Source: Methylobacterium sp. J-090 (GTDB lineage: Bacteria; Pseudomonadota; Alphaproteobacteria; Rhizobiales; Beijerinckiaceae). Taken from it: DNA of 64,000 bases. The notes below the pieces were generated by a model. The model worked only from the letters and a program-made list of their open reading frames with translations, had not been told where the DNA came from and did no database searches. The stretch's first letter is position 1. Each line of letters opens with the position of its first letter. The stretch lies in contig NZ_JAKSXV010000097.1 in assembly GCF_022829345.1 (NCBI RefSeq), forward strand, positions 1-64,000, written 5' to 3'. Below, one piece after another: positions 18,535-26,510 of this stretch. The position numbers and the translations under genes are program-made.

Positions 18535-19482
18535 ATGCGTCTGCTCCGCCTCTGGCCCGACGAATCGCATTTCGACTTCATGCGCTTCCGGCGGTTCACC
18601 TTCCCGCTCTCGGCGTTCATGTCGGTCGCCACCGTGATCCTGTTCCTCACGGTGGGCCTCAACTTCGGCATCGACTTCAAGGGCGGCACCCTCGTCGAGC
18701 TCCAGGCGAAATCCGGCACGGCCGATGTCGGGGCGGTGCGCCATACGGCCAACGGCTTCGGCTTCGGCGAGACCGAGGTGCAGGAACTCGGCGGCCAGGG
18801 CACCATCCTGGTGCGCTTCCCGCTCCAGCCCGGCGAGCAGGGCCAGACGGCGGTGATGCAGAAGGCCCACGGCGCCTTCGACACCGAGTACGAGTTCCGC
18901 CGCACCGAGACCGTGGGGCCGCGCGTCTCGGGCGAGCTCGTCCAGTCCGGCACCATCGGCGTGGTGCTCTCGGTGCTCGCCGTGCTGTTCTACCTGTGGT
19001 TCCGGTTCGAGCGCGAACTGGCGCTCGGGGCCATCGTCGGCACGCTCCACGACATCGTGCTCACCATCGGCATCTTCGTCATCACCCGCATCGAGTTCAA
19101 CATGACCTCGATCGCCGCGATCCTGACCATCGTGGGCTACTCGCTCAACGAGACCGTGGTGGTGTTCGACCGGACCCGCGAGCTGATGCGCCGCTACAAG
19201 ACGATTCCCACCGTCGAGCTCCTCAACCTCTCCATCAACTCCACCATGTCGCGCACGGTGATGACGGCGACCTCCGCCTTCCTGTCGCTGCTCGCCCTGG
19301 TGCTGTTCGGCGGCGAGGCGATCAAGGGCTTCGCCGTCGTGATGCTGGCCGGCGTCGTCATCTGCACCTACTCGGCGATCTTCGTCTCGACGCCGGTGCT
19401 GATCTATCTCGGCCTCATGCTCTCGGGGGTGAAGGCGCAGGCCGCCCGGTCGGGCGGGCGCGTGCCGCAGGCGGCGGAGTAG
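18535..19482 (+). CDS. secF: Protein translocase subunit SecF
   Basis: 315 residues with six predicted membrane helices. LNFGIDFKGGTLVEL near the N-terminus and TIVGYSLNETVVVFDRTRE in the fourth-helix region are the SecF signatures. It completes the SecDF complex. Its stop is two bases before the start of the Mth938-like gene, so the four genes that follow secD appear co-transcribed. Confidence 0.96.
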   Translation: MRLLRLWPDESHFDFMRFRRFTFPLSAFMSVATVILFLTVGLNFGIDFKGGTLVELQAKSGTADVGAVRHTANGFGFGETEVQELGGQGTILVRFPLQPGEQGQTAVMQKAHGAFDTEYEFRRTETVGPRVSGELVQSGTIGVVLSVLAVLFYLWFRFERELALGAIVGTLHDIVLTIGIFVITRIEFNMTSIAAILTIVGYSLNETVVVFDRTRELMRRYKTIPTVELLNLSINSTMSRTVMTATSAFLSLLALVLFGGEAIKGFAVVMLAGVVICTYSAIFVSTPVLIYLGLMLSGVKAQAARSGGRVPQAAE

Positions 19483-19484
19483 CG

Positions 19485-19871
19485 ATGGCCGCCGGCAGCC
19501 TCCACGACGGCTACGTTCCCGGCCGCCACATCATCGACGCCTACGGCAATGGCGGCTTCCGCTTCGCCGAGATGTCCCATCGCGGCTCGATCCTGGTGCT
19601 GCCGTCCGGCGTCCGGGCCTGGGACCCGACGGAGGCGAAGGCCATCGACCGCAACGCCCTCCGGCCCGTCGCGGCGGAGGGGGCGGGGATCGACCTCCTC
19701 CTCATCGGCACCGGCCTCGACATCGCGCCCTTCCCCGACAGCCTGCGGCGCTGGCTGAAGGAGGCCGGCATCGGCCTCGACGTGATGCAGACCGGCGCGG
19801 CGGCGCGGACCTACAACATCCTCATGGCGGAGAACCGCAAGGTCGCCGCCGCCCTGATCGCGGTGCCATGA
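19485..19871 (+). CDS. Mth938-like domain protein (NDUFAF3 homologue)
   Basis: 128 residues: IDAYGNGGFRFAEMSHRGSILVLPSGVRAWD, LLLIGTGLDIAPFPDSLRRWLKEAGIGLDVMQTGAAARTYNILMAENRKVAAALIAV. This is the DUF498/Mth938 fold, and its mitochondrial relative NDUFAF3 is an assembly factor of respiratory complex I. The position directly after secF is known for alphaproteobacteria. It overlaps the next gene by four bases (ATGA), so the two are translationally coupled. A role in complex I assembly is inferred from homology. Confidence 0.88.
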   Translation: MAAGSLHDGYVPGRHIIDAYGNGGFRFAEMSHRGSILVLPSGVRAWDPTEAKAIDRNALRPVAAEGAGIDLLLIGTGLDIAPFPDSLRRWLKEAGIGLDVMQTGAAARTYNILMAENRKVAAALIAVP

Positions 19872-20749
19872 CGGACACGGACACCCGGGCCGGGACGGCG
19901 GGCGGCCTCGCCTTCGCGTTCGGGCATTGCGAGGCCCTGGTGAGGGCGGGCGACCCCGACCGCTACTTCGCCACCCTGTTCGCCCCGGCGGCGTTCCGGC
20001 CGCACCTGTTCGCCCTCATCGCCTTCAGCCTCACCATCGCCCGCACCCGCGAGGCCGCCTCGAACCCCATGGCGGGCGAGCTCCGCCTGCAATGGTGGCG
20101 CGACGCCCTCCAGGGCGAGGCGCGCGGCGACGTGAAGGCCAACCCCGTGGCGGCGGCGCTGGACGACGCCATCGTCAAGCGCAAGCTCGGGCGCCAGCCC
20201 TTCGTCGACCTCATCGACGCCCGCGTCTTCGACCTCTACGACGACCCGATGCCCCGGGTGAACGACCTCGAGGGCTATTGCGGCGAGACCGCCTCCGCCC
20301 TCATCCGCCTCGGCGGCCTCGTCCTGTGCGACGGCGCCGAGCCCGGGGGTGCGGCCGCCGCCGGCCATGCGGGCGTGGCCTACGGCATCACCGGCCTGCT
20401 GCGGTCCCTGCCGTGGCACGCGCGCGGCGGACAGGTCTATCTCCCGGCCGACATCCTGAAGACCTACGGCGTCACCCGCGAGGACGTGGTGACGGGCCGC
20501 GGCGGCCCCGGCCTCGTGCGCGCCTGCGCCGACCTCCGGGCCCTGGCGCGCCGCCACCTCGCGGCCTACGCGGCCGCCCGCGGCACCATCGCCCCCGCGG
20601 CACGGGCCGCCTTCCTGCCCGTCGCCCTGGTCGAGCCCTACCTCGCCGCCATGGAGCGCCCGGGCTACGACCCGCTCAACACCCTGATCGAGGTTCCGCG
20701 CTGGCGAAGGCTGTGGCGGTTGTGGCGGGCGTCCCGGGGGGCGTTCTAG
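19868..20749 (+). CDS. Squalene/phytoene synthase-like protein (NDUFAF6-type)
   Basis: 293 residues of the isoprenoid-synthase fold: FAFGHCEALVRAGDPDRYFATLFAP, LRLQWWRDALQGEARGD, YCGETASALIRLGG and GGQVYLPADIL. The two Asp-rich motifs needed for prenyl-diphosphate chemistry are not present: the first site reads ARTREAASNP and the second GLLRSLPWHARGG where active enzymes have LRDxxxD. This matches NDUFAF6, the complex-I assembly factor, and it sits coupled to the NDUFAF3 homologue. A carotenoid or hopanoid synthase role is unlikely. Confidence 0.85.
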   Translation: MTDTDTRAGTAGGLAFAFGHCEALVRAGDPDRYFATLFAPAAFRPHLFALIAFSLTIARTREAASNPMAGELRLQWWRDALQGEARGDVKANPVAAALDDAIVKRKLGRQPFVDLIDARVFDLYDDPMPRVNDLEGYCGETASALIRLGGLVLCDGAEPGGAAAAGHAGVAYGITGLLRSLPWHARGGQVYLPADILKTYGVTREDVVTGRGGPGLVRACADLRALARRHLAAYAAARGTIAPAARAAFLPVALVEPYLAAMERPGYDPLNTLIEVPRWRRLWRLWRASRGAF

Positions 20750-20850
20750 AGCATGCCGCTTTTTCGCAGAACCGGCAGCATGCTCTAAGCTCTTGTTTTC
20801 GCATGATGTTTTCGGAAAACCGGCCTCCACTTTCCCGCATCATGCTCTAA
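20748..20850. repeat. Two Rhizobiales-type palindromic repeat units
   Basis: Unit 1 pairs AGAGCATGCCG with CGGCAGCATGCTCT (20748-20786). Unit 2 begins GCATGATGTTTTCGGAAAAC and ends CCCGCATCATGCTCT (20801-20848); this motif with its TTTTCGGAAAACCGG core is widespread in Rhizobiales intergenic regions. Unit 1 overlaps the stop codon of the synthase-like gene and may act as its terminator. Confidence 0.75.
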
Positions 20851-20955
20851 GCCCAAGGGTTCGCGAAAAGGGGTCACGGGTTCCCCGTCGAAAACCTGCG
20901 ACAGGCCAAGGCGCGACGCAGGGTGACGCGTTGGCGTGCCATCGCGCGTCCGCTT
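20851..20955. repeat. Dispersed ~100-bp repeat (copy B)
   Basis: The segment from 20853 with TTCGCGAAAAGGGGTC through AAAACCTGCGACAGGCCAAG (from 20891) to the CGTTGGCGTGCC region is related to copy A at 10337-10445 in the same orientation; 46 of 57 positions match in the core by hand alignment. It lies in the convergent gap before the LysR gene. Confidence 0.7.
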
Positions 20956-21073
20956 CGGGGACGCGGGCGCGTCTCGAAGGGAAGCCGGAGGGCCGCGATC
21001 GCCCTCTCCTGGAAGGTGGGGGGACCCGCGCCGCACCGCGTCTTCGAACGATCGGCCGTTTCGACCGACTTCA

Positions 21074-22057
21074 TCACCCGGAAGCCGTATCGCTCGCGCC
21101 CGCCCCGGAGCGGACGGTCGATCCCGCGCCAGCGGAACGGGCCGCGCTGTCCGAGACGGCCGCGACGGCCGCTCTCAAGCGTGGCGTCGCGTGATCCACG
21201 AACGCGCGCAGGGCCGCGTTCCGCCGCGGGATCGGATGGAAGATCAGATGGATCGGCAGGGGCGCCGGTTCGAAGCTGCGAAGGAGCGGTAAGAGGCGAC
21301 CGGCCTCGATGTGTTCGACCACCTGGTAGGCCATCACGCGGCAGATGCCATGGCCACGGAGTGCGGCGTCGATCGCCGCGCCCGCACTGTTGAGGGCCAT
21401 GCGGGGCCGTATGGCCGTCGAGAACGGCCGGTGGCGATCCGACGCACGATCGATGAAATGCCATTGCTCGCGTTCGGTGCCTTCCTCCGTGCCGATGCAC
21501 TGGTGCTGGTGAAGGGTGCCGGGCTTGCTCGGCATGCCCGCGCGCGCGAGATAGCCCGGTGCGGCGCAGACCAGCCGGCGCATCTCTCCGAGCCTGACGG
21601 CGATAAAGCCCGAGGCTGGCAGCGGTCCGAGCCGGACCGCGACGTCCACGCCCTCCTCGACGAGACTCACCAGACGGTTGAGCAGGATCACGCGCACGCT
21701 GACCCCGGCGTGCTCATCGAGGAAGGTCTCGAGCACGGGCATCAGGATGGCCCGACCGAACAGTTCCGGTGCGGTCAGGACGATCCGACCCGTGATCCGG
21801 GTGTCCGCATCGCCTCCATCCGCGTCGGCGAGTTCGGCCAGGATGCTGCGGTACACGGACGCCTGATGCTCGCCACGCTCCGTCAGCCGCAGGGCGCGGG
21901 TCGAGCGATGCAGCAAGCGTTCGCCCAGGCGCTCCTCCAGCATCGCCACCGCGCGGGTCACGGTCGCCGGTGAGTGACCGAGCCTGCGTCCGGCTGCGGC
22001 GAGCGAGCCCGCCTCGACGACCGCCACGAACACGGCCATGGCATCGAGGCGATCCAT
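21074..22057 (-). CDS. LysR-family transcriptional regulator
   Basis: 327 residues. The N-terminal winged helix (MDRLDAMAVFVAVVEAGSLAAAGRRLGHSPATVTRAVAMLEERLGERLLHRSTRALRLTERG) is followed by the substrate-binding domain (GRIVLTAPELFGRAILMPVLETFLDEHAGVSV...RLVSLVEEGVDVAVRLGPLP). It is divergent from the hydrolase gene at 22190 and likely controls it, as is usual for this arrangement. The last 25 or so residues form a Ser/Ala/Gly-rich tail. The inducer is unknown. Confidence 0.92.
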   Translation of the reverse strand: MDRLDAMAVFVAVVEAGSLAAAGRRLGHSPATVTRAVAMLEERLGERLLHRSTRALRLTERGEHQASVYRSILAELADADGGDADTRITGRIVLTAPELFGRAILMPVLETFLDEHAGVSVRVILLNRLVSLVEEGVDVAVRLGPLPASGFIAVRLGEMRRLVCAAPGYLARAGMPSKPGTLHQHQCIGTEEGTEREQWHFIDRASDRHRPFSTAIRPRMALNSAGAAIDAALRGHGICRVMAYQVVEHIEAGRLLPLLRSFEPAPLPIHLIFHPIPRRNAALRAFVDHATPRLRAAVAAVSDSAARSAGAGSTVRSGAGASDTASG

Positions 22058-22130
22058 CGTTTCAGATCCTGCAATTCCGGTTTTCAATTGGCCCATCTTA
22101 TTGCGCAACGCGCGAAGCGCTAGCTTCTGC

Positions 22131-22180
22131 CTCGGCAAGAGCGCGCAAGAGCGCGCAAGAGCGTGCAAGAGCGTGGAGGA
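22131..22180. repeat. 10-bp tandem repeats in the LysR-hydrolase promoter region
   Basis: GCGCGCAAGA occurs twice and GCGTGCAAGA once in direct tandem (22141-22170), flanked by degenerate copies CTCGGCAAGA (22131) and GCGTGGAGGA (22171). The last copy supplies the GGAGGA ribosome site of the hydrolase. The 10-bp spacing is one helical turn, so regulator binding on one face is possible, but slippage is also plausible. Confidence 0.65.
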
Positions 22181-22189
22181 GCGGTGACC

Positions 22190-23212
22190 ATGACGGCGAC
22201 CCAGGTCGGCGCGACGCGGCGCACGCTCCTCGCGGCGCTCGGCGTGAGCGTGGCCGCGATGCCGCTCACGACATCGCCCGTGCAGGCCGCTTCGCCCGTG
22301 CACGCCGCTCCGCCCGCGGGCGCTCCGCCCCCTCATTCCCCGAAGGAGAACGGCTCCATGACGGTCAGTTACGGCACCAAGCAGGTCGGCGAGGTCGGGG
22401 TGTTCTACCGGGAAGCGGGTCCGCGCGATGCGCCGGTGCTGCTCCTCCTGCACGGCTTCCCGACCGCGTCGCACATGTTCCGCGACCTGATCCCGCGCCT
22501 GGCGGACCGCTACCGCGTCATCGCGCCCGACCTTCCGGGCTTCGGCAACACGACGGCCCCCGGGCGTGGCACGTTCGAGTACAGCTTCGACCGTCTCGCC
22601 GAGGTGATCGAGGGCTTCGTCGATGCGATGGGGCTCAAGCGCTACGCCCTCTACATCTTCGACTACGGCGCGCCGACCGGCCTTCGGCTGGCGATGCGCC
22701 ATCCCGAGCGGGTCAGCGCCATCATCTCGCAGAACGGCAACGCCTACACCGAGGGCCTCAGCACGGAATGGGAGCCGTGGCAGGCCTATTGGCGCGAGCC
22801 CAGCCCCGCGAACCGCGAGGCCTGCCGCGCGGCACTCACCGATGCGGCCATCCACGTCCAGTACGAGCACGGCGCGCCGGCCGGCCTCGTATCACCCGAC
22901 GGTCTCACGCTGGACATGCACTTCATGCGCCGGCCCGAGGCCCAGGAGATCCAGCTCGATCTGATCCTGAGCTACCGCACGAACGTGGCGCTCTACCCGG
23001 CGTTTCAGGCCTACTTTCGTCGGCACCAGCCGCCGCTGCTCGCGGTCTGGGGGCGGAACGATCCCTTCTTCATCCCCCCCGGCGCCGAGGCCTATCGGCG
23101 CGACCTGCCCCAGGCGGAGATCCACTTCCTCGACACCGGGCACTTCGCGCTGGAGACGCACGCTGCCGAGATCGCGCGGCTGATGCGCGCGTTCCTGGAG
23201 CGGAATCCGTAA
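22190..23212 (+). CDS. Tat-exported alpha/beta hydrolase (epoxide hydrolase/haloalkane dehalogenase-like)
   Basis: About 340 residues. A twin-arginine signal (TRRTLLAALGVSVAAMPL, Arg10-Arg11) and a Pro/Ala linker precede an alpha/beta-hydrolase core: LLLHGFPTASHMF (oxyanion loop), YIFDYGAPTG where an Asp takes the nucleophile place, AVWGRNDPFF (acid) and DTGHFALE (base His). An Asp nucleophile points to epoxide hydrolases or dehalogenases rather than esterases. GGAGGA precedes the ATG. It is divergent from a LysR regulator. The natural substrate is not predictable. Confidence 0.85.
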   Translation: MTATQVGATRRTLLAALGVSVAAMPLTTSPVQAASPVHAAPPAGAPPPHSPKENGSMTVSYGTKQVGEVGVFYREAGPRDAPVLLLLHGFPTASHMFRDLIPRLADRYRVIAPDLPGFGNTTAPGRGTFEYSFDRLAEVIEGFVDAMGLKRYALYIFDYGAPTGLRLAMRHPERVSAIISQNGNAYTEGLSTEWEPWQAYWREPSPANREACRAALTDAAIHVQYEHGAPAGLVSPDGLTLDMHFMRRPEAQEIQLDLILSYRTNVALYPAFQAYFRRHQPPLLAVWGRNDPFFIPPGAEAYRRDLPQAEIHFLDTGHFALETHAAEIARLMRAFLERNP

Positions 23213-23323
23213 CGCGACGTGTTCGTTTCTTCCCGCATGGCGTCCCGTATGGCGTCAGGTTCGCGCGTCCGGCCATGCATGTCGACCGAGTTCGGCGGCG
23301 GTCCCGAACGCTCGCCCGCACAC

Positions 23324-23350
23324 AAGGGCGGCCCCCGAGTGAGCCGCCCA
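23324..23350 (-). terminator. Hairpin downstream of the chemoreceptor gene
   Basis: GGGCGGC and GCCGCCC pair across CCCCGAGTGA just after the minus-strand stop at 23366. The T-run is weak. The sequence resembles the hairpin at 26454-26483. Confidence 0.5.
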
Positions 23351-23365
23351 GTCCGCTCGCCGCGC

Positions 23366-25027
23366 TCAGGCGGCGCGGACGTGGCTGAGGAACTGCTCGA
23401 TCTCCGCATGCAGGGTGTGCGACTGGCCGGCCAGGGCGTCGGCGGCCGTGGCGACGGCCGCGGCGACGTCGCCGGCGCCCTCCGCCGATTCCGCGACCTG
23501 GGCGATGTCGGCGGTGACCCGGTCGGTCCCGGCCGAGGCCTCGGACATCCGGCGCACGATCTCCCGCGTCGTGGCGCCCTGCTCCTCGATGGCGCCGGCG
23601 ATGCCCGTCGTCACCCCGCTCATGGCGTGGATCTGCCCCGTGATGTCCGCGATCGCCTGGGCCGCCCCGCCGGTCGCCGCCTGGATCGCACCGATCTGCC
23701 GGCCGATCTCCTCGGTGGCCCGCGCCGTCTGCGAGGCCAGTTCCTTGACCTCGGTGGCCACGACGGCAAAACCCCTGCCGGCCTCGCCGGCCCGCGCCGC
23801 CTCGATGGTGGCGTTGAGCGCCAGGAGGTTGGTCTGGCCCGCGATGGTCGAGACGAGGCCGACCACGTCGCCGATCCGCGTCGCGGCCTGGGACAGGGCC
23901 GCCATGGTCTCCCCCGTGCGGGCGGCGGCGCCGACGGCCGTCGACGACATCCCGGACGCCTGCGCCACCTGCCGGCCGATCTCCCCCACCGTCGCGCCGA
24001 GCTCGTCGGCCGCCGCCGCCACGGCGTTGACGTTGCCGGCCGTCAGCTGCGCGGCCTGCGCCGCGCTGGCGGAGCGCTGCGCCGTGCCCGCCACGGCCTG
24101 CCGCATGGTGCCGGACGCGGCCTGCAGGCCGGTCACCGCGTCGGCCACGTGGGCGACGATCCCGCCGACCGAGCGCTCGAACCGGTCGGCGAGGTCGCGC
24201 AGCAGGGCGCGCCGCGCCTGCTCTTCCCGCAGGCGAACGGCCTCGGTGGTCTCGAGCTGGCGCGCGGCCTCCGCCAGGGACATGTCGCGGATCGCCACCA
24301 CGGCCCGGGCGATGGCGCCGATCTCGTCGCGGCGGGCGGCGGCGGCCAGATCCACGTTCGTGTCCCCGTCGGCGAGGCGCGTGGCGTCGGCGGTCAGCCG
24401 GACCAGGGGCCGCGCCAGGGTTCCGGCGAGCCACCAGGCCATGCCCGAGCCGGCGAGGACCATGCCGGCCCCGAGGCCGAGCATCGCCCAGATCTTCCAG
24501 GCCGTCGCCGCGCGGGTCGCCGCGATCCCGGCCCGGGCATCCTCGGCGGAGAGGGCCACGGCCTCGTCGAAGCGGCTCCGCAAGCGCTGGCCCTGCCGGG
24601 TCATGCGCTCCAGGGTCGGGATCTCCCGGGCCGGACGGAGCCCGAGCAGGATTTCCGCGTCCCCGCGCCACCGCGCCGCCTCCCCCTCCGCCTCGCGCGA
24701 CAGGGCCCGCATCCGCTCGGACAGGGCGGCGTCCGTCAGGCGCCCGAGCAGGGCCGTGAGCCCGTCGCCCGCCGCGCGGAACTCGGTGGCGATGGGCGCC
24801 ATGTCGAGGAGGTCGGTCATGGCGCTCACCCGGGCCACCAGCTCCTCCATCCGGCGGAACCGGTCGCGGGCCGCCCGGCTCGCCTCGTTCGCCTCGGTGG
24901 TGCGCTCGGCGAGGTTCGCCAGGTCGCCCACGGCGCCGAGGCCGATGAGGCCGGTCACGCCGGACAGGAGGCCCGCCAGGACCATGAAGCCGAGGAGCGG
25001 AAGCAGGATCGTGTAGCGGATCGACAT
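23366..25027 (-). CDS. Methyl-accepting chemotaxis protein
   Basis: About 553 residues. A first membrane helix (YTILLPLLGFMVLAGLLSGV) and a second (WAMLGLGAGMVLAGSGMAWWLAG, about 172-195) enclose a helical periplasmic sensor of about 140 residues. A HAMP domain (ARPLVRLTADATRLADGDTNVDL) and the cytoplasmic signalling hairpin (IAGQTNLLALNATIEAARAGEAGRGFAVVATEVKELA) follow. It would signal through CheA/CheW, which are not in the window. The start is the ATG before the first helix; the frame is open to 25405 but that is not receptor-like. It follows the di-haem peroxidase gene on the same strand with a 38-base gap. Confidence 0.93.
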   Translation of the reverse strand: MSIRYTILLPLLGFMVLAGLLSGVTGLIGLGAVGDLANLAERTTEANEASRAARDRFRRMEELVARVSAMTDLLDMAPIATEFRAAGDGLTALLGRLTDAALSERMRALSREAEGEAARWRGDAEILLGLRPAREIPTLERMTRQGQRLRSRFDEAVALSAEDARAGIAATRAATAWKIWAMLGLGAGMVLAGSGMAWWLAGTLARPLVRLTADATRLADGDTNVDLAAAARRDEIGAIARAVVAIRDMSLAEAARQLETTEAVRLREEQARRALLRDLADRFERSVGGIVAHVADAVTGLQAASGTMRQAVAGTAQRSASAAQAAQLTAGNVNAVAAAADELGATVGEIGRQVAQASGMSSTAVGAAARTGETMAALSQAATRIGDVVGLVSTIAGQTNLLALNATIEAARAGEAGRGFAVVATEVKELASQTARATEEIGRQIGAIQAATGGAAQAIADITGQIHAMSGVTTGIAGAIEEQGATTREIVRRMSEASAGTDRVTADIAQVAESAEGAGDVAAAVATAADALAGQSHTLHAEIEQFLSHVRAA

Positions 25028-25065
25028 GAGGGCGCGGTCCCGTCTCAAGGCTCGGTTCGGCGAGG

Positions 25066-26076
25066 TCAGTTCGGCAGGTTCGGCAGGGCGGTCTGGGTCT
25101 GCTCGGCCGTGAGCGCCCGCAGGAAGGCGATCAGGTCCGCGCGCTCCCCCGCGTCGAGGCTGACCGGCCGCATCAGCGGCGACTTCGAGGGCCGCGCGAG
25201 GCCGCCGTTCTCGTAGAAGGCGACGATCTCCTCGAGGTTGGCGAACTGGCCCGCATGGCCGAAGGGCGCCCGGTAGGTCAGGTTGCGCAGACCGGGCGTC
25301 TTGAAGGCGTGCCGGGCCAGGGGCGCATCGGGCTCGAAGGCGGCGCGGCCGGGATCCTTCGTCGGGATGCCGAGGTCGTGGAACCTGTTGTCGGTGAAGT
25401 TCCACCCCGTGTGGCAGGCCGCGCAGCCGCCCTTGCCGGTGAACACCGCGAAACCCCGCTGGGCGGCGGGCGAGATCGCCGCCGCGTCGCCCTCGACCCA
25501 GCGATCGAACGGCGCCCAGCCCGACACCACCGTCCGCTCGTAGGTGGCGATGGCCGTCAGGATGCTGTCCTGCGTGACGCCGTCCCGAGGAAACAGCCGG
25601 CCGAACCAGGCCGCGTATTCCGGCGTGCCCTTCAGGCGGGCGATGATCTCGGGGAACTTGCCGTCCATCTCGGCATCGGCGGTGATCGGCCCCATGGCCT
25701 GGGTCTCGAGGTCGGGGGCGCGCCCGTCCCAGAACAGGATCGGAATCCAGGCCGCGTTCAGCACCGTCGGGGCCTTGCGCGCGAGGGGCTTGTTCGTCGC
25801 CCCGATGGCGCCCGGAACCGGGACCTCGAAGCCGAAGGACGGGTTGTGGCAGCTCGCGCAGCTCAGGTTCTGCTTGCCGCTCAGGCGCGGATCGAAGAAC
25901 AGCATCTTGCCGAGCGTCGCCACCTGCGGTGAGAACGGCGCGGTCTCGGGGAACGGAATCGCCGTCGGCCGGCGATACTGTGCCTTCAGGGCGTCGATGT
26001 CGTTCGCGCTGGCGTGGAGGATTCCGAGCGAAAGGACGCCGGCCGTGAACGACACGGCTTTCTTCACCAACGACAT
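25066..26076 (-). CDS. Di-haem cytochrome c peroxidase/MauG-family protein
   Basis: About 336 residues. A signal peptide (MSLVKKAVSFTAGVLSLGILHASA) is followed by two haem-binding motifs, CASCH (Cys73-His77) and CAACH (Cys218-His222), with LGKMLFFDPRLSG, LFWDGRAPDLETQAMGP and FKTPGLRNLTYRAPFGHAGQF, all family hallmarks. It acts in the periplasm, reducing peroxide or doing a MauG-like oxidation. The ATG at 26076 has AAGGA seven bases upstream; an upstream in-frame ATG at 26139 lacks this. The neighbour is a chemoreceptor, which may be incidental. Confidence 0.92.
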   Translation of the reverse strand: MSLVKKAVSFTAGVLSLGILHASANDIDALKAQYRRPTAIPFPETAPFSPQVATLGKMLFFDPRLSGKQNLSCASCHNPSFGFEVPVPGAIGATNKPLARKAPTVLNAAWIPILFWDGRAPDLETQAMGPITADAEMDGKFPEIIARLKGTPEYAAWFGRLFPRDGVTQDSILTAIATYERTVVSGWAPFDRWVEGDAAAISPAAQRGFAVFTGKGGCAACHTGWNFTDNRFHDLGIPTKDPGRAAFEPDAPLARHAFKTPGLRNLTYRAPFGHAGQFANLEEIVAFYENGGLARPSKSPLMRPVSLDAGERADLIAFLRALTAEQTQTALPNLPN

Positions 26077-26453
26077 GCCGGGTCCTTGCATGAGACTTCC
26101 GATGGAACGATCAGAAATGCGATATACTGTATGGATCACCTCATACTGAGAAACATTTTAAAGAACCGTAAAGTAAGAAATTCGAGAAAGGACGTTTGTC
26201 TTGTCGGATCATGACAAGAACAGATTTTCGGAGGGTGAGATTTCGGATCGACAGCGCTGGAATTCGCGTTGCATGCGATGAGCGAGGCGCGATCCGGCGG
26301 TTACTCTGCGGCAGCATTCGCGAGGATCTGAATTTCACACGTCATGGCGAATCTTCGCCGCCCGTCCGAGGCGGCCGTGGTTCCACGCCAGGTTGCGCGA
26401 GCCGTCTCGTCGAAACCCGTCCGACCCCCGTAACGACCCGGCCCGCGAACGCG
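26077..26453. other. AT-rich promoter region of the peroxidase gene
   Basis: No gene supported. The part 26110-26240 is AT-rich and contains the presumed minus-strand promoter of the peroxidase. The rest shows only random open frames. Confidence 0.4.
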
Positions 26454-26483
26454 AAAAGGGCGGCCCCCGAAGGAGCCGCCCTT
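26454..26483 (-). terminator. Intrinsic terminator of the manganese catalase gene
   Basis: The inverted repeat AAGGGCGGC/GCCGCCCTT with loop CCCCGAAGGA lies 27 bases after the catalase stop. Read on the minus strand it ends in CCCTTTTC, a short T-run. Confidence 0.75.
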
Positions 26484-26510
26484 GTCATTCGTCACCCGTT
26501 CGATGCGGCC

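Noticed and set aside
19868..20749. Carotenoid or hopanoid biosynthesis gene (phytoene/squalene synthase)
   Set aside because: Both Asp-rich catalytic motifs are missing and the context is secDF/NDUFAF3, not isoprenoid genes.
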